12,246 nt of DNA from CAMBDR01 sp046597185. GTDB taxonomy: Bacteria > Pseudomonadota > Gammaproteobacteria > Burkholderiales > Burkholderiaceae_D. Under the pieces are notes generated by a model, which did no database searches, was not told where the DNA came from, and was given only the letters and a program-made list of their open reading frames with translations. The stretch covers positions 1-12,246 of the forward strand of contig JBKJLF010000547.1 of assembly GCA_046597185.1 (NCBI GenBank), given 5' to 3'. The position numbers were made by a program, and so were the translations under genes. Of this stretch, positions 1 through 7,311 are shown one piece after another (positions within the stretch are counted from its first letter, which is position 1; every line of letters begins with the position of its first letter).

Positions 1-660
1 ATGTTTAAAGCCAATGCAGGGATTTGGATCGTGATGATTATCATATTTCTGGCGCTGATGATGGTATTGGCCTTCATTCCCCTGGTTAATCTGGCTGTGC
101 ATATCATCTTGCCAGTATTTGTTGGCGGATTTATGCTCGGTTGCGCGGCGATTGAGCGTGGCGAAGCATTGCGCATTGATCATTTATTTGAAGGTTTTCA
201 AAAGCATTTTGGGTCATTGGCGATCGTGGGTTTGATCTATATCGGTGCGGTATTTGCATTGAGCGTGGTGATCGTTATTGTGGGCGCAGTTGCGATTGGT
301 CTGGGTGGCCTGGGTGCGATGATGTCCGGTGGTGGTGATCACCTTGGTGCAGCCCTGATGGCCGGGGGGCTTGGCTTTGTGGTGCTGATTTTGGTGGCCC
401 TTGCCTTAAGCATCCCGATTGCCATGGCAGTTTGGTATGCGCCTGCTTTGGTGGTATTTCATAATATGGCCCCCATCGATGCAATGAAATCCAGTTTTTC
501 CGGGTGCTTAAAAAATATGCTGCCGTTTTTGGTCTATGGCCTGTTATATGTGGTGTTTGCGGTGGTGGCATCCATTCCTTTGTTTTTTGGCTGGTTGGTG
601 TTGGGGCCAGTGGTCATCGCGTCGGTTTATACTTCTTATCAGGATATTTACCTGAGCTAA
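1..660 (+). CDS. BPSS1780-type integral membrane protein, probably 5'-truncated by the window edge
   Basis: A 219-residue, very hydrophobic protein with about four to six membrane segments (roughly residues 8-45, 70-105, 118-148 and 172-212) separated by short polar loops. The glycine-rich segment at residues 93-113 and the late segment around VWYAPALVVF and DAMKSSFSGCLKN resemble the BPSS1780 family of uncharacterised proteobacterial membrane proteins. In that family the motif 'lFKaNpGIWI' is normally preceded by further residues, so the ATG at base 1 is more likely an internal methionine of a gene that starts upstream. No ribosome binding site can be seen because the window begins there. 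The TAA stop lies 18 bases from the end of the convergent prpR gene. No catalytic motif is visible and the function is unknown. The family assignment rests on remembered sequence pattern only. Confidence 0.75.
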   Translation: MFKANAGIWIVMIIIFLALMMVLAFIPLVNLAVHIILPVFVGGFMLGCAAIERGEALRIDHLFEGFQKHFGSLAIVGLIYIGAVFALSVVIVIVGAVAIGLGGLGAMMSGGGDHLGAALMAGGLGFVVLILVALALSIPIAMAVWYAPALVVFHNMAPIDAMKSSFSGCLKNMLPFLVYGLLYVVFAVVASIPLFFGWLVLGPVVIASVYTSYQDIYLS

Positions 661-677
661 ACCTGAGCCTGGCGGCT

Positions 678-2372
678 TTAAAGATCGGCCAGACCCTGTT
701 GCCGCAGCCGCCGCCATAACGTGGTGCGGCTGATGCCCAAATAGCTTGCCACTTGCTCGCGTTTGCCGTCAAAGCGTTCCATTAATTGCGCCAGGTTTTC
801 TGGCGCGGGTGGGGCGGGTAGGGCAGGTGGTGGCGATGTGCGAGTGGCTACGCTGGCGGTGTTTGTCGGCATTGCTGCCGTTGTTGCTGCTGCTGCTGTT
901 GTTGCTGTTGTTGCCATTCCAGGCAAGTTCATGCCTTCCATTGCCGTAAGTTCGGGCGCGGCGCGCAACAGCAAGGCCGGGGTGAGTGCCTGCAAGGGTT
1001 GTGCCGCCAAAAACAGTGCCAGCCGCTCCATTATATTGCGCAGTTCACGAATATTGCCGGGCCAGGCATAGCCTTCCAGCAGCGCACTACAGGTGAGCAG
1101 TTCTGCATGCAAATTCGGTAGCAAGCGCGTGCCCAAGGCCACCAGCGCATTTTTTAAACACCATTCTGCCAGCGGCACACAGTCTTCCACCCGCTCGCGT
1201 AGCGCGGGCACGTAAAGGCGTAACACCGCCAGCCGATAATACAAATCCCGCCTGAATTGCCCGTTAGCACAGCGCTCGGCCAAATCACAATGGGTGGCAC
1301 AGAGGATGCGTACCTGTATCGGTATCGGGCGGGTGCCGCCCACACGCATGATTTGGCGCTCTTCCAATACCCGCAACAGCCGGGTTTGCAAATTAACGGG
1401 AATTTCGCCAATTTCATCCAGAAATATCGTGCCTCGCTGTGCCGCTTCAAACAAACCCGCATGGCCACCGCGTTTGGCCCCGGTAAATGCCCCTTCTTCA
1501 TAGCCAAATAGTTCCGCTTCGAGCAAAGATTCGTTGAGCGCGCCGCAATTAATCGCTACAAATGGTCGTTGGTTGCCGCTTTCGTGGTGCAGGGCTTGCG
1601 CGATCAGTTCTTTACCCGTGCCGGTTTCGCCCTGAATTAATACCGTGGCGGGCGATTTGGCGTAGAGCACCACGTTTTGCCTGAGCAGATCCATACTGGC
1701 GGATATGCCGCGCAAATCGTGCAAGCCATAGCGCGCGCGCAAGGTGTCACTACGGTGGCGGCCCCGGTCTTGCGGGGTGATGCGGATAAGTTCCAGCGCA
1801 TCATCAAAGGCTTGCCGGATCGAGGCGGAGGAATACAAAAATACCCCGTCCAAACCCGCTTCCTGCACCAGATCGGTAATCAAACCCGCGCCCACAATCA
1901 CGCGCACCCCTTGCGCCTTTAAATCGTTAATTTGCGCCTTGGCTTCTTCTTCGGTGGCATAGCTGCGCTGCCAGACTTGCACGCCAAAGGTATCGGCAAA
2001 TTCGTGTACGGCGGGCAGGCTGTCCTGATAGCTGATGATGCCAATTTCCGGCGCAATCTTGCGCGCCCGCGCCAGCGCTTGCATTACATCAAAACCACTG
2101 GCTTTGACGATGACGACCGGAATCGACAGGCGGCTTTTGAGATACGCCCCGTTGGAGCCGGCTGAAATAATCGCATCGCAGCGCTCATGCGCCATGCGCT
2201 CGCGGATGTGGCGTACCGCATCGTCAAACCCCAGTTGCACCGGTTCGATGTGGGCCAAACTGTCATATTCGAGCGTAATATCGCGCAGTAAATCGGACAG
2301 GCGCGAAATCGATACCGTCCAAATTACGGGTTTGTCGTGGCTCTCGGGTGGCGGCGGTACGGTTCTGCGCAT
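678..2372 (-). CDS. prpR: Sigma-54-dependent propionate catabolism activator PrpR
   Basis: A 564-residue enhancer-binding protein predicted to sense 2-methylcitrate and switch on the divergent prpBC operon with RNA polymerase-sigma54. Residues 15-200 form the PrpR N-terminal sensor domain. The AAA+ domain follows, with Walker A GETGTGKE (248-255), the sigma54-contact loop GAFTGA (294-299), Walker B GTIFLDE (314-320), the RRDLYYRL segment (374-381) and WPGNIREL (437-444). A Fis-type helix-turn-helix sits at about 536-558. Between AAA+ and HTH lies an unusual low-complexity Thr/Ala then Pro/Ala linker (about 484-524). The start at 2372 is supported by an AAGGAA ribosome binding site (revcomp of 2378-2383) with 6-base spacing. 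All motifs needed for sigma54 activation are intact. The context, back-to-back with prpB, makes the assignment firm. Confidence 0.95.
   Translation of the reverse strand: MRRTVPPPPESHDKPVIWTVSISRLSDLLRDITLEYDSLAHIEPVQLGFDDAVRHIRERMAHERCDAIISAGSNGAYLKSRLSIPVVIVKASGFDVMQALARARKIAPEIGIISYQDSLPAVHEFADTFGVQVWQRSYATEEEAKAQINDLKAQGVRVIVGAGLITDLVQEAGLDGVFLYSSASIRQAFDDALELIRITPQDRGRHRSDTLRARYGLHDLRGISASMDLLRQNVVLYAKSPATVLIQGETGTGKELIAQALHHESGNQRPFVAINCGALNESLLEAELFGYEEGAFTGAKRGGHAGLFEAAQRGTIFLDEIGEIPVNLQTRLLRVLEERQIMRVGGTRPIPIQVRILCATHCDLAERCANGQFRRDLYYRLAVLRLYVPALRERVEDCVPLAEWCLKNALVALGTRLLPNLHAELLTCSALLEGYAWPGNIRELRNIMERLALFLAAQPLQALTPALLLRAAPELTAMEGMNLPGMATTATTAAAATTAAMPTNTASVATRTSPPPALPAPPAPENLAQLMERFDGKREQVASYLGISRTTLWRRLRQQGLADL
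873..917 (-). repeat. Trinucleotide tract encoding the Thr/Ala linker of PrpR
   Basis: On the plus strand the stretch is almost pure GTT/GCT triplets (880-915). On the coding strand it reads as ACA/GCA codons, giving a run of threonine and alanine between the AAA+ domain and the DNA-binding domain. Tandem triplets of this kind can expand or contract by slippage without breaking the frame. It is visible directly in the sequence. Confidence 0.8.
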
Positions 2373-2403
2373 GGGGATTCCTTGTTAGAGCGGGCATAAG
2401 CTT

Positions 2404-2420
2404 GTTTCATTGCCTGAAAC
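2404..2420. promoter_or_regulatory. Inverted repeat, candidate PrpR or other operator site
   Basis: GTTTCA (2404-2409) and TGAAAC (2415-2420) form a perfect 6-bp dyad around a 5-base centre, about 190 bp upstream of the sigma54 element and about 35 bp upstream of the prpR start. Enhancer-binding proteins use such distal dyads. Assignment to PrpR is inferred from position. Confidence 0.5.
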
Positions 2421-2462
2421 GCGGGTTTGTTGTTGCAAATTGCATGGACTTTGAAACGTTTG

Positions 2463-2477
2463 TGCAACAGTGTTGCA
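2463..2477. promoter_or_regulatory. 15-bp palindrome, candidate PrpR upstream activator site
   Basis: TGCAACA-G-TGTTGCA is a perfect palindrome about 130 bp before the -24/-12 promoter, a normal distance for a sigma54 activator. Close by are a TGCAA-A-TTGCA dyad (2434-2444), AAACGTTT (2454-2461) and GTTT-G-AAAC (2482-2490), so the whole 2404-2490 segment is rich in dyads. Use by PrpR is inferred. Confidence 0.55.
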
Positions 2478-2609
2478 ACAGGTTTGAAACATTGTAGCAA
2501 ATTATTTTCACTTGCAGCGTTTTTCCAAAAAACAAAAGCTGCGCCTAAGCAACTGAAATTGCACAGTTTTTTTACCTGGCTGGCGGCGTGGCCTGATTGT
2601 GATGGTGCT

Positions 2610-2625
2610 TGGCACGGCCTTTGCA
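2610..2625 (+). promoter_or_regulatory. Sigma-54 (-24/-12) promoter of prpBC
   Basis: TGGCACGGCCTTTGCA matches the sigma54 consensus TGGCACG-N4-TTGCW at every defined position. GG at 2611-2612 is the -24 element and GC at 2623-2624 the -12 element. This places the transcript start near 2635-2637, about 65 bases before the prpB ATG. It fits the sigma54-type activator encoded divergently. Confidence 0.93.
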
Positions 2626-2699
2626 ATGGACTGGCAGTTCTGACTAAAACCCCCCCATCCAAATTGGCGTCGAATTGGTTTTGTATTGAAAGGATTACC

Positions 2700-3587
2700 A
2701 TGCGTGAAGAATCAAGAGGCAAGTTGTTTCGCCATGCCGTGCGCGATGAGTCGCCACTGCAAGTGGTTGGCACCATTACCGCCTACACTGCCAAAATGGC
2801 GCAAGCGACTGGCTATAAAGCGGTGTATCTATCGGGTGGCGGCGTGGCCGCGAATTCGCTGGGCATGCCCGATTTGGGCATCAGCACGCTGGACGATGTG
2901 ATTACCGATGCCCAGCGCATTACCGAAGTGTGCAGCCTGCCGCTGCTGGTGGATATTGATACCGGTTGGGGTGGTGCATTCAATATCGCGCGCACCATCC
3001 GCCATATGATCCGTGCGGATGTGGCCGCGGTGCATATGGAAGATCAAGTCTCTTCCAAGCGGTGCGGCCATCGGCCCGGGAAAGAAGTGGTGACCAAGGA
3101 AGAAATGGTAGACCGTATCAAAGCGGCGGTGGATGCGCGGTGCGATGATGAATTCGTCATCATGGCGCGTACCGATGCCTTGGCGGTGGAAGGTTTGTCC
3201 GCCGCCATCGACCGCGCGTGCGCCTATGTGGAAGCGGGTGCGGATATGATTTTCCCCGAGGCCATTACCACCTTGCCGATGTATGCCGAGTTTCGCGCTG
3301 CCGTGAAAGTGCCGATTTTGGCCAATTTAACCGAATTTGGTTCGACCCCACTGTACACGCTGGATGAATTACGCAGCGCCAACGTCGATATTGCGCTCTA
3401 TTGCTGCGGTGCGTATCGCGCCATGAATGCGGCGGCGCTGAATTTCTACCAAACCTTGCGCGCAGAAGGCACGCAGAAAAATGTGGTGCCATCGATGCAA
3501 AGCCGCATGGATCTCTACCAATATTTGGGCTACCACGACTACGAGCAAAAGCTGGATGCCTTGTTTGCCCAGGGCAAAGGCAAATAA
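2700..3587 (+). CDS. prpB: 2-Methylisocitrate lyase PrpB
   Basis: A 295-residue enzyme that cleaves 2-methylisocitrate to pyruvate and succinate, the last step of the cytosolic methylcitrate cycle. It belongs to the isocitrate lyase/PEP mutase superfamily. Visible hallmarks are SGGGVA (45-50) near the substrate site, VDIDTGWG (84-91) for Mg2+ binding, the catalytic loop KRCGH (120-124) with the active-site Cys, and MARTDA further on. The length equals that of typical PrpB. The reading frame is open further upstream, but the ATG at 2700 is the true start: it has AAGGA at 2690-2694, the protein then begins like other PrpBs, and the upstream part would run across the sigma54 promoter. It is the first gene of the operon, 56 bases ahead of prpC. 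Confidence 0.96.
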   Translation: MREESRGKLFRHAVRDESPLQVVGTITAYTAKMAQATGYKAVYLSGGGVAANSLGMPDLGISTLDDVITDAQRITEVCSLPLLVDIDTGWGGAFNIARTIRHMIRADVAAVHMEDQVSSKRCGHRPGKEVVTKEEMVDRIKAAVDARCDDEFVIMARTDALAVEGLSAAIDRACAYVEAGADMIFPEAITTLPMYAEFRAAVKVPILANLTEFGSTPLYTLDELRSANVDIALYCCGAYRAMNAAALNFYQTLRAEGTQKNVVPSMQSRMDLYQYLGYHDYEQKLDALFAQGKGK

Positions 3588-3643
3588 GCTAGCCAAATTA
3601 GTTGAACCGATGTATTTTTCCATTTGAAAAACAGGAGCTGATC

Positions 3644-4804
3644 ATGTCAGACAAAGCACCCGAAGCCGTCCCCTTCAAACCCAAAAAATCGGTCGCCTTA
3701 TCGGGCGTGGCCGCTGGTAATACCGCCTTGTGTTCGGTCGGTAAAAGCGGTAACGATTTGCATTACCGGGGTTACGATATTCTGGATGTGGCCGACAGTT
3801 GTGAATTTGAAGAAATCGCCTATTTGCTGGTGCACGGCAAATTGCCGACCGTGGCCGAGTTGGCGGGTTATAAAATCAAACTGCAATCCTTGCGCGGCTT
3901 GCCTGCTGCGCTCAAGGCGGCGCTGGAAGCCTTGCCCGCCAGCAGCCACCCGATGGATGTGATGCGCACCGGGGCCTCGGTGCTCGGTTGTGTGCTGCCG
4001 GAAAAGGATGACCACAATACGCCGGGCGCGCGCGATATTGCGGACCGGTTGATGGCGTCTTTCGGCTCGATGTTGCTGTACTGGTATCACTTCAGTCATA
4101 ACGGGCGGCGCATTGAAGTGGAGACGGACGACGACACCATTGGCGGTCATTTCCTGCATCTGCTGCACGGCAAAAAGCCGCCAGCATCGTGGGTGAAAGC
4201 GATGCATATCTCCCTGATTTTATATGCCGAGCATGAATTTAACGCCTCCACGTTTGCGGCGCGGGTGGTGTCGGGCACGGGTTCGGATGTGTTTTCCGCC
4301 ATCACGGGTGCGATTGGTGCGTTGCGCGGGCCAAAACATGGCGGCGCGAATGAAGTGGCGTTTGAAATCCAGAAGCGCTACAACAATGCCGATGAAGCCG
4401 AAGCCGATATCAAAAACCGGGTCGCCAATAAAGAGGTGGTGATTGGTTTTGGTCATCCGGTGTACACCATTTCGGACCCGCGCAACAAGGTGATTAAAGA
4501 AGTGGCGCGCGGTTTGAGCAAAGAAGCGGGTTCGATGAAGATGTTTGATATTGCCGAGCGGCTGGAAACGGTGATGTGGGATATCAAAAAAATGTTTCCG
4601 AATCTGGATTGGTTTTCGGCGGTGTCGTACCACATGATGGGGGTGCCGACGGCGATGTTTACGCCCCTGTTTGTGATCTCGCGCACCTCGGGTTGGAGTG
4701 CGCATATTATTGAGCAGCGCATTGATAACAAGATCATTCGACCCAGTGCCAATTATGTGGGGCCGGAGGATTTGAAGTTTGTGCCGTTGAACAAACGTAA
4801 ATAA
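3644..4804 (+). CDS. prpC: 2-Methylcitrate synthase PrpC
   Basis: A 386-residue citrate-synthase-fold enzyme that condenses propionyl-CoA with oxaloacetate to 2-methylcitrate, the first step of the cycle. Family signatures are YRGYDI (41-46), EHEFNAST (196-203), GPKHGGAN (229-236, His232), GFGHPVY (268-274, His271) and NLDWFSA (320-326, Asp322). The two histidines and the aspartate match the citrate synthase catalytic triad. RTSGWSAHIIEQ and IIRPSANYVGP near the end are typical of PrpC rather than GltA. The start at 3644 is preceded by AGGAG (3633-3637, 6-base spacing); an upstream in-frame ATG at 3602 lacks such a site and is rejected. It is co-transcribed with prpB and closed by a strong terminator, so no later gene belongs to this unit. 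Confidence 0.96.
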   Translation: MSDKAPEAVPFKPKKSVALSGVAAGNTALCSVGKSGNDLHYRGYDILDVADSCEFEEIAYLLVHGKLPTVAELAGYKIKLQSLRGLPAALKAALEALPASSHPMDVMRTGASVLGCVLPEKDDHNTPGARDIADRLMASFGSMLLYWYHFSHNGRRIEVETDDDTIGGHFLHLLHGKKPPASWVKAMHISLILYAEHEFNASTFAARVVSGTGSDVFSAITGAIGALRGPKHGGANEVAFEIQKRYNNADEAEADIKNRVANKEVVIGFGHPVYTISDPRNKVIKEVARGLSKEAGSMKMFDIAERLETVMWDIKKMFPNLDWFSAVSYHMMGVPTAMFTPLFVISRTSGWSAHIIEQRIDNKIIRPSANYVGPEDLKFVPLNKRK

Positions 4805-4827
4805 GGGTAAATACGTGCAAGTGTTTC

Positions 4828-4858
4828 AAAAAACGCTGCCTGTGGGTAGCGTTTTTTT
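4828..4858 (+). terminator. Rho-independent terminator of prpBC
   Basis: AACGCTGCC (4832-4840), a TGTG loop (4841-4844) and GGTAGCGTT (4845-4853) pair fully apart from one G-T wobble. Five more A-T pairs extend the stem outward and a run of seven T (4852-4858) follows. It lies 24 bases after the prpC stop. Confidence 0.92.
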
Positions 4859-4969
4859 CGTTAAAACAGGTTCTGATATCGCATCTGACTGGCCTTTTCG
4901 AAATCCACCCGAATTCTCGCGTAAAATTCATCCTTGCAAGCGTTAATTTGAAGTTGCGAAAGGAAGAAA

Positions 4970-6079
4970 ATGACCGATCAAATGATCCATGTTGAATTAA
5001 GCCAATTACTGCTGGATGCAGAAAACCCACGTTTGCCGGAATCCATTGAGCGTGGGCAACAAGCCTTGGTTGACTATATTGCTGAAACAACATCGATTGA
5101 AGAATTGATGCTGGCTATTGGTGAAAACGATTATTTTCCAGGCGAACCGCTGATCGTCATACCTGATGGGGTAGGGCGTTACATCGTGGTAGAAGGCAAT
5201 CGCCGCTTGACGGCCTTAAAGTTGTTGCAAGACCCTGCTTTTTGCTCCAATCCTGGCAAACGCATGCGCGATGTGGCTGCCCAGGCGCGATGCAAACCGA
5301 ATTGCGTACCTGTGGTAGTACGGCCTAATCGGGCTGACGTATTGCCTTATCTTGGGTTTCGCCATATTACTGGCGCTAAAGCGTGGGAACCATTGGCCAA
5401 GTCGCGCTATATCGAGCAATTATTCAAGCATGCCGATGTGTCCCTCAGTGCGCGCGAGCGCTACGGCAGCGTGGCGCGTGCAATTGGCAGTCGGCGTGAC
5501 TATATCAAACGCAATCTGGATGCCTTGGCCGTGTACAAAGAAGTGGCGGCACAGGAATTTTATGGCATTGACGGCTTGAATGATCAAAGTATTAAATTTT
5601 CCATCCTCTCAACGGCACTGGCTGATGACCGCATTGCCGATTTTATTGGCATTGTGGAAAAAGACGAGGCGGGTGATTTTATTGAACAAGACCCCATCGT
5701 GATGCCAGCCTGCCTGAAAAAACAGCCGATCCGGGAATTGATTCAATGGCTGTTTGAACGCGACTTAAAAGGGAGAACCCGGGTTGGCGAGTCGCGCAAT
5801 TTACGGCTATTGGCTGCGGTGGTGGATAACCCCAAGGCACTGGCGGCGTTTCGGAATAATTCCCCACTTAAAATCGCATATCAGATGACTTCTGACAGTA
5901 CGCTTGATTTTGTTCAGTTATTGTATCTGGCCGAAGGTTCGGTTACTGAAGCGGCCAGTATGGTGGCTAATGTGGCGTTTTCTGACGAAGGGTTCGATAC
6001 GGCCAAGCGTATCCTTGAAAATATTAAATTGATCGGTCGTGCATTGAAGGCGAAGGGGCAAGCTGACGATGACTTTTAA
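4970..6079 (+). CDS. ParB/sulfiredoxin-like N-terminal domain protein, candidate defence component
   Basis: A 369-residue protein without signal peptide or membrane segment. The N-terminal third resembles the ParB/Srx fold: an early ENPR (18-21) after a 'hxxLxxDxxNPR'-like strand, then YIVVEGNRRLTAL (71-83), in which EGNRR takes the place of the GERR motif of ParB and recalls the DGQ(H/Q)R motif of DndB and DUF262 proteins. In these folds this motif binds or hydrolyses a nucleotide. Residues 155-185 may form a helical DNA-binding part like the ParB middle domain. The rest, to the DDDF end, is mostly helical and unrecognised. Ribosome binding site AAGGAAG (4960-4966) fixes the start. The 3' end overlaps the next gene by 11 bases, which indicates coupled translation. 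It is unlikely to be a chromosome-partition ParB, since no parA lies beside it. Confidence 0.7.
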   Translation: MTDQMIHVELSQLLLDAENPRLPESIERGQQALVDYIAETTSIEELMLAIGENDYFPGEPLIVIPDGVGRYIVVEGNRRLTALKLLQDPAFCSNPGKRMRDVAAQARCKPNCVPVVVRPNRADVLPYLGFRHITGAKAWEPLAKSRYIEQLFKHADVSLSARERYGSVARAIGSRRDYIKRNLDALAVYKEVAAQEFYGIDGLNDQSIKFSILSTALADDRIADFIGIVEKDEAGDFIEQDPIVMPACLKKQPIRELIQWLFERDLKGRTRVGESRNLRLLAAVVDNPKALAAFRNNSPLKIAYQMTSDSTLDFVQLLYLAEGSVTEAASMVANVAFSDEGFDTAKRILENIKLIGRALKAKGQADDDF

Positions 6080-7094
6080 GATTGGAGAAATTCACCCGAA
6101 TACCCCGCATTTGTGTGCTGATCTGTTTGAATTATTGGTGCTGCTGGGTGGGCCTGAACAGCCTAATGGCTGGCATCGTAATGACATGGAAGCCTTGCTG
6201 CATAGTGGTGCTTTGAGTTATGAAGAAGTGGATGAGGAAGTCGATGCCGAAGGTGCTGCTAGCCTCAGCGAAGGAGCGGGTGATTCTGGTGCCCGTGAAG
6301 GCCTGAGTAGCGCTGAAAGGCGAGGGCGCATGGAAACACAGGTGGAAGATATTCTGGCCCATTTAAACTACCGGGAGGGCGTTTTTGGGCCATTTTACCC
6401 ATTTCGACTTGAAAACGAACAATTGATTCTGCAGGAGCAGTTAGATGTGCGGCAGCGGGTGTACCGGCTGTTATTGGCATGTTCGCGCTTACGCTCATTT
6501 GCCGGGCGTGGCTTACCCCAACGCTGGGCTGGCCACTTTGTGCGCCTGTGTAAATTGGCTTTGGCTGGGCTTTTGCCAAGCCACGCCGTGGTACGCTCTT
6601 TTGATGCCAATTCGGAAGATCGGCAAGGCTATTATGCAAGCGATTTACGTAAGGCCTTGCTCAAGTTAGGGGCAGACTTACGCGTCATTGGGGTCAATGC
6701 TAGCGAGTGTGCCAAGGTTGCAGCGCAAGGCGATGCCGGGTTGGATTTGGTAGGTATCGTTGATTTTGATGATGGTGCGGCGACTGCGTTTGCGCTATTG
6801 GCACAATGTGCGGCGCAAGAAACCGCGTGGCCAAGTAAAACGCTGGAAGCGCACCCGATGAAATTCAGACATTTTTTTCAAATGCAATTTGATTGCCCGG
6901 CACTGATGTTTACGCCCGTTTGCTTTCGCACGGGCAGTGGTGAGTGGTGTGATAATCAAAGTGCCAACGGCATTTTTCTGGCAGATCGGGGGCGTATTTT
7001 ACAGTTACTGGAGCAACAGCAACTGTGTGACCGAATAGCAGACATGGATTGGTTTGTTGCGTTTGAGCGGACGTTTGGTGAAGTTGAGTTATAG
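6069..7094 (+). CDS. Hypothetical protein with a possible PD-(D/E)XK-type nuclease core
   Basis: A 341-residue soluble protein translated from an ATG inside the end of the preceding gene (11-base overlap). Residues 1-50 are helical. Residues 51-90 form an acidic, Gly/Ser/Ala-rich hinge that is probably disordered. Residues 105-200 are helical and conserved-looking (FGPFYPF, RLLLACSRLRSF). The C-terminal half has GDAGLDLVGI (221-230), then DFDD (232-235), LLAQCAAQETAW (243-254) and Lys257, followed by FLADRGRI (303-310). The order 'GDxGxDhh... hhxQCx...WxxK' is what I recall from uncharacterised restriction-endonuclease-like proteins in defence loci, with Asp226 and Gln246 as possible metal-site residues. 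This is inference from pattern. The tight pairing with the ParB-like gene suggests that the two proteins act together. Confidence 0.6.
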   Translation: MTFKIGEIHPNTPHLCADLFELLVLLGGPEQPNGWHRNDMEALLHSGALSYEEVDEEVDAEGAASLSEGAGDSGAREGLSSAERRGRMETQVEDILAHLNYREGVFGPFYPFRLENEQLILQEQLDVRQRVYRLLLACSRLRSFAGRGLPQRWAGHFVRLCKLALAGLLPSHAVVRSFDANSEDRQGYYASDLRKALLKLGADLRVIGVNASECAKVAAQGDAGLDLVGIVDFDDGAATAFALLAQCAAQETAWPSKTLEAHPMKFRHFFQMQFDCPALMFTPVCFRTGSGEWCDNQSANGIFLADRGRILQLLEQQQLCDRIADMDWFVAFERTFGEVEL

Positions 7095-7132
7095 GATTAT
7101 TGTGGACTCCAACTCAACTCAATGTGCTGCAT

Positions 7133-7297
7133 TTAACTCATGCCAGCAGCCGCAACTTTTCGTGCTTTGCCAAAGCAACGCTCATTGCTTGGTTGCATGG
7201 ATTGTAAAATACCGAGTTCTGTAAATAATTGCCGACATGGCTTACCTGTTGGAATCGCATAGGCGAATTCCACCATTAATCCGCTTGACCACGTCAT
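7133..7297 (-). CDS. Small open frame of 54 residues, possible frameshifted tail of the upstream hypothetical gene
   Basis: An ATG at 7297-7295 opens a 54-residue frame ending with TAA at 7135-7133. It contains VEFAYAIPTGKP and a basic C-terminus (KARKVAAAG). The frame is open further upstream and overlaps the end of the 7312-7926 gene in a different phase, so it could be the rest of that gene after a frameshift. No ribosome binding site is visible. I do not recognise the sequence. Apart from this frame I see nothing in the 7095-7311 gap. Confidence 0.25.
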   Translation of the reverse strand: MTWSSGLMVEFAYAIPTGKPCRQLFTELGILQSMQPSNERCFGKARKVAAAGMS

Positions 7298-7311
7298 CCA
7301 TTCGCTATTAT

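Noticed and set aside
763..1071. Plus-strand frames rich in Ala/Val opposite prpR
   Set aside because: They are antisense reflections of the triplet-rich linker in prpR and have no ribosome binding site or recognisable domain.
2427..2699. N-terminal extension of the prpB reading frame
   Set aside because: It runs through the dyads and the perfect sigma54 promoter, and the ATG at 2700 has a ribosome binding site and gives the normal PrpB length.
3602..3643. Earlier ATG in the prpC frame
   Set aside because: No ribosome binding site there; the ATG at 3644 has AGGAG at good spacing and yields a normal PrpC start.
4220..4705. Minus-strand frame with many His and Arg opposite prpC
   Set aside because: Composition is that of a shadow of a coding gene; prpC has all its catalytic motifs on the other strand.
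4901..4930. TAAAAT (4922-4927) as a -10 box for the ParB-like gene
   Set aside because: No acceptable -35 element at the proper distance, so I do not call a promoter although one must exist between 4859 and 4969.
4970..6079. Chromosome or plasmid partitioning ParB with origin region
   Set aside because: No parA partner, no repeated parS-like sites, and the GERR motif is replaced by EGNRR; the neighbour is a nuclease-like gene.
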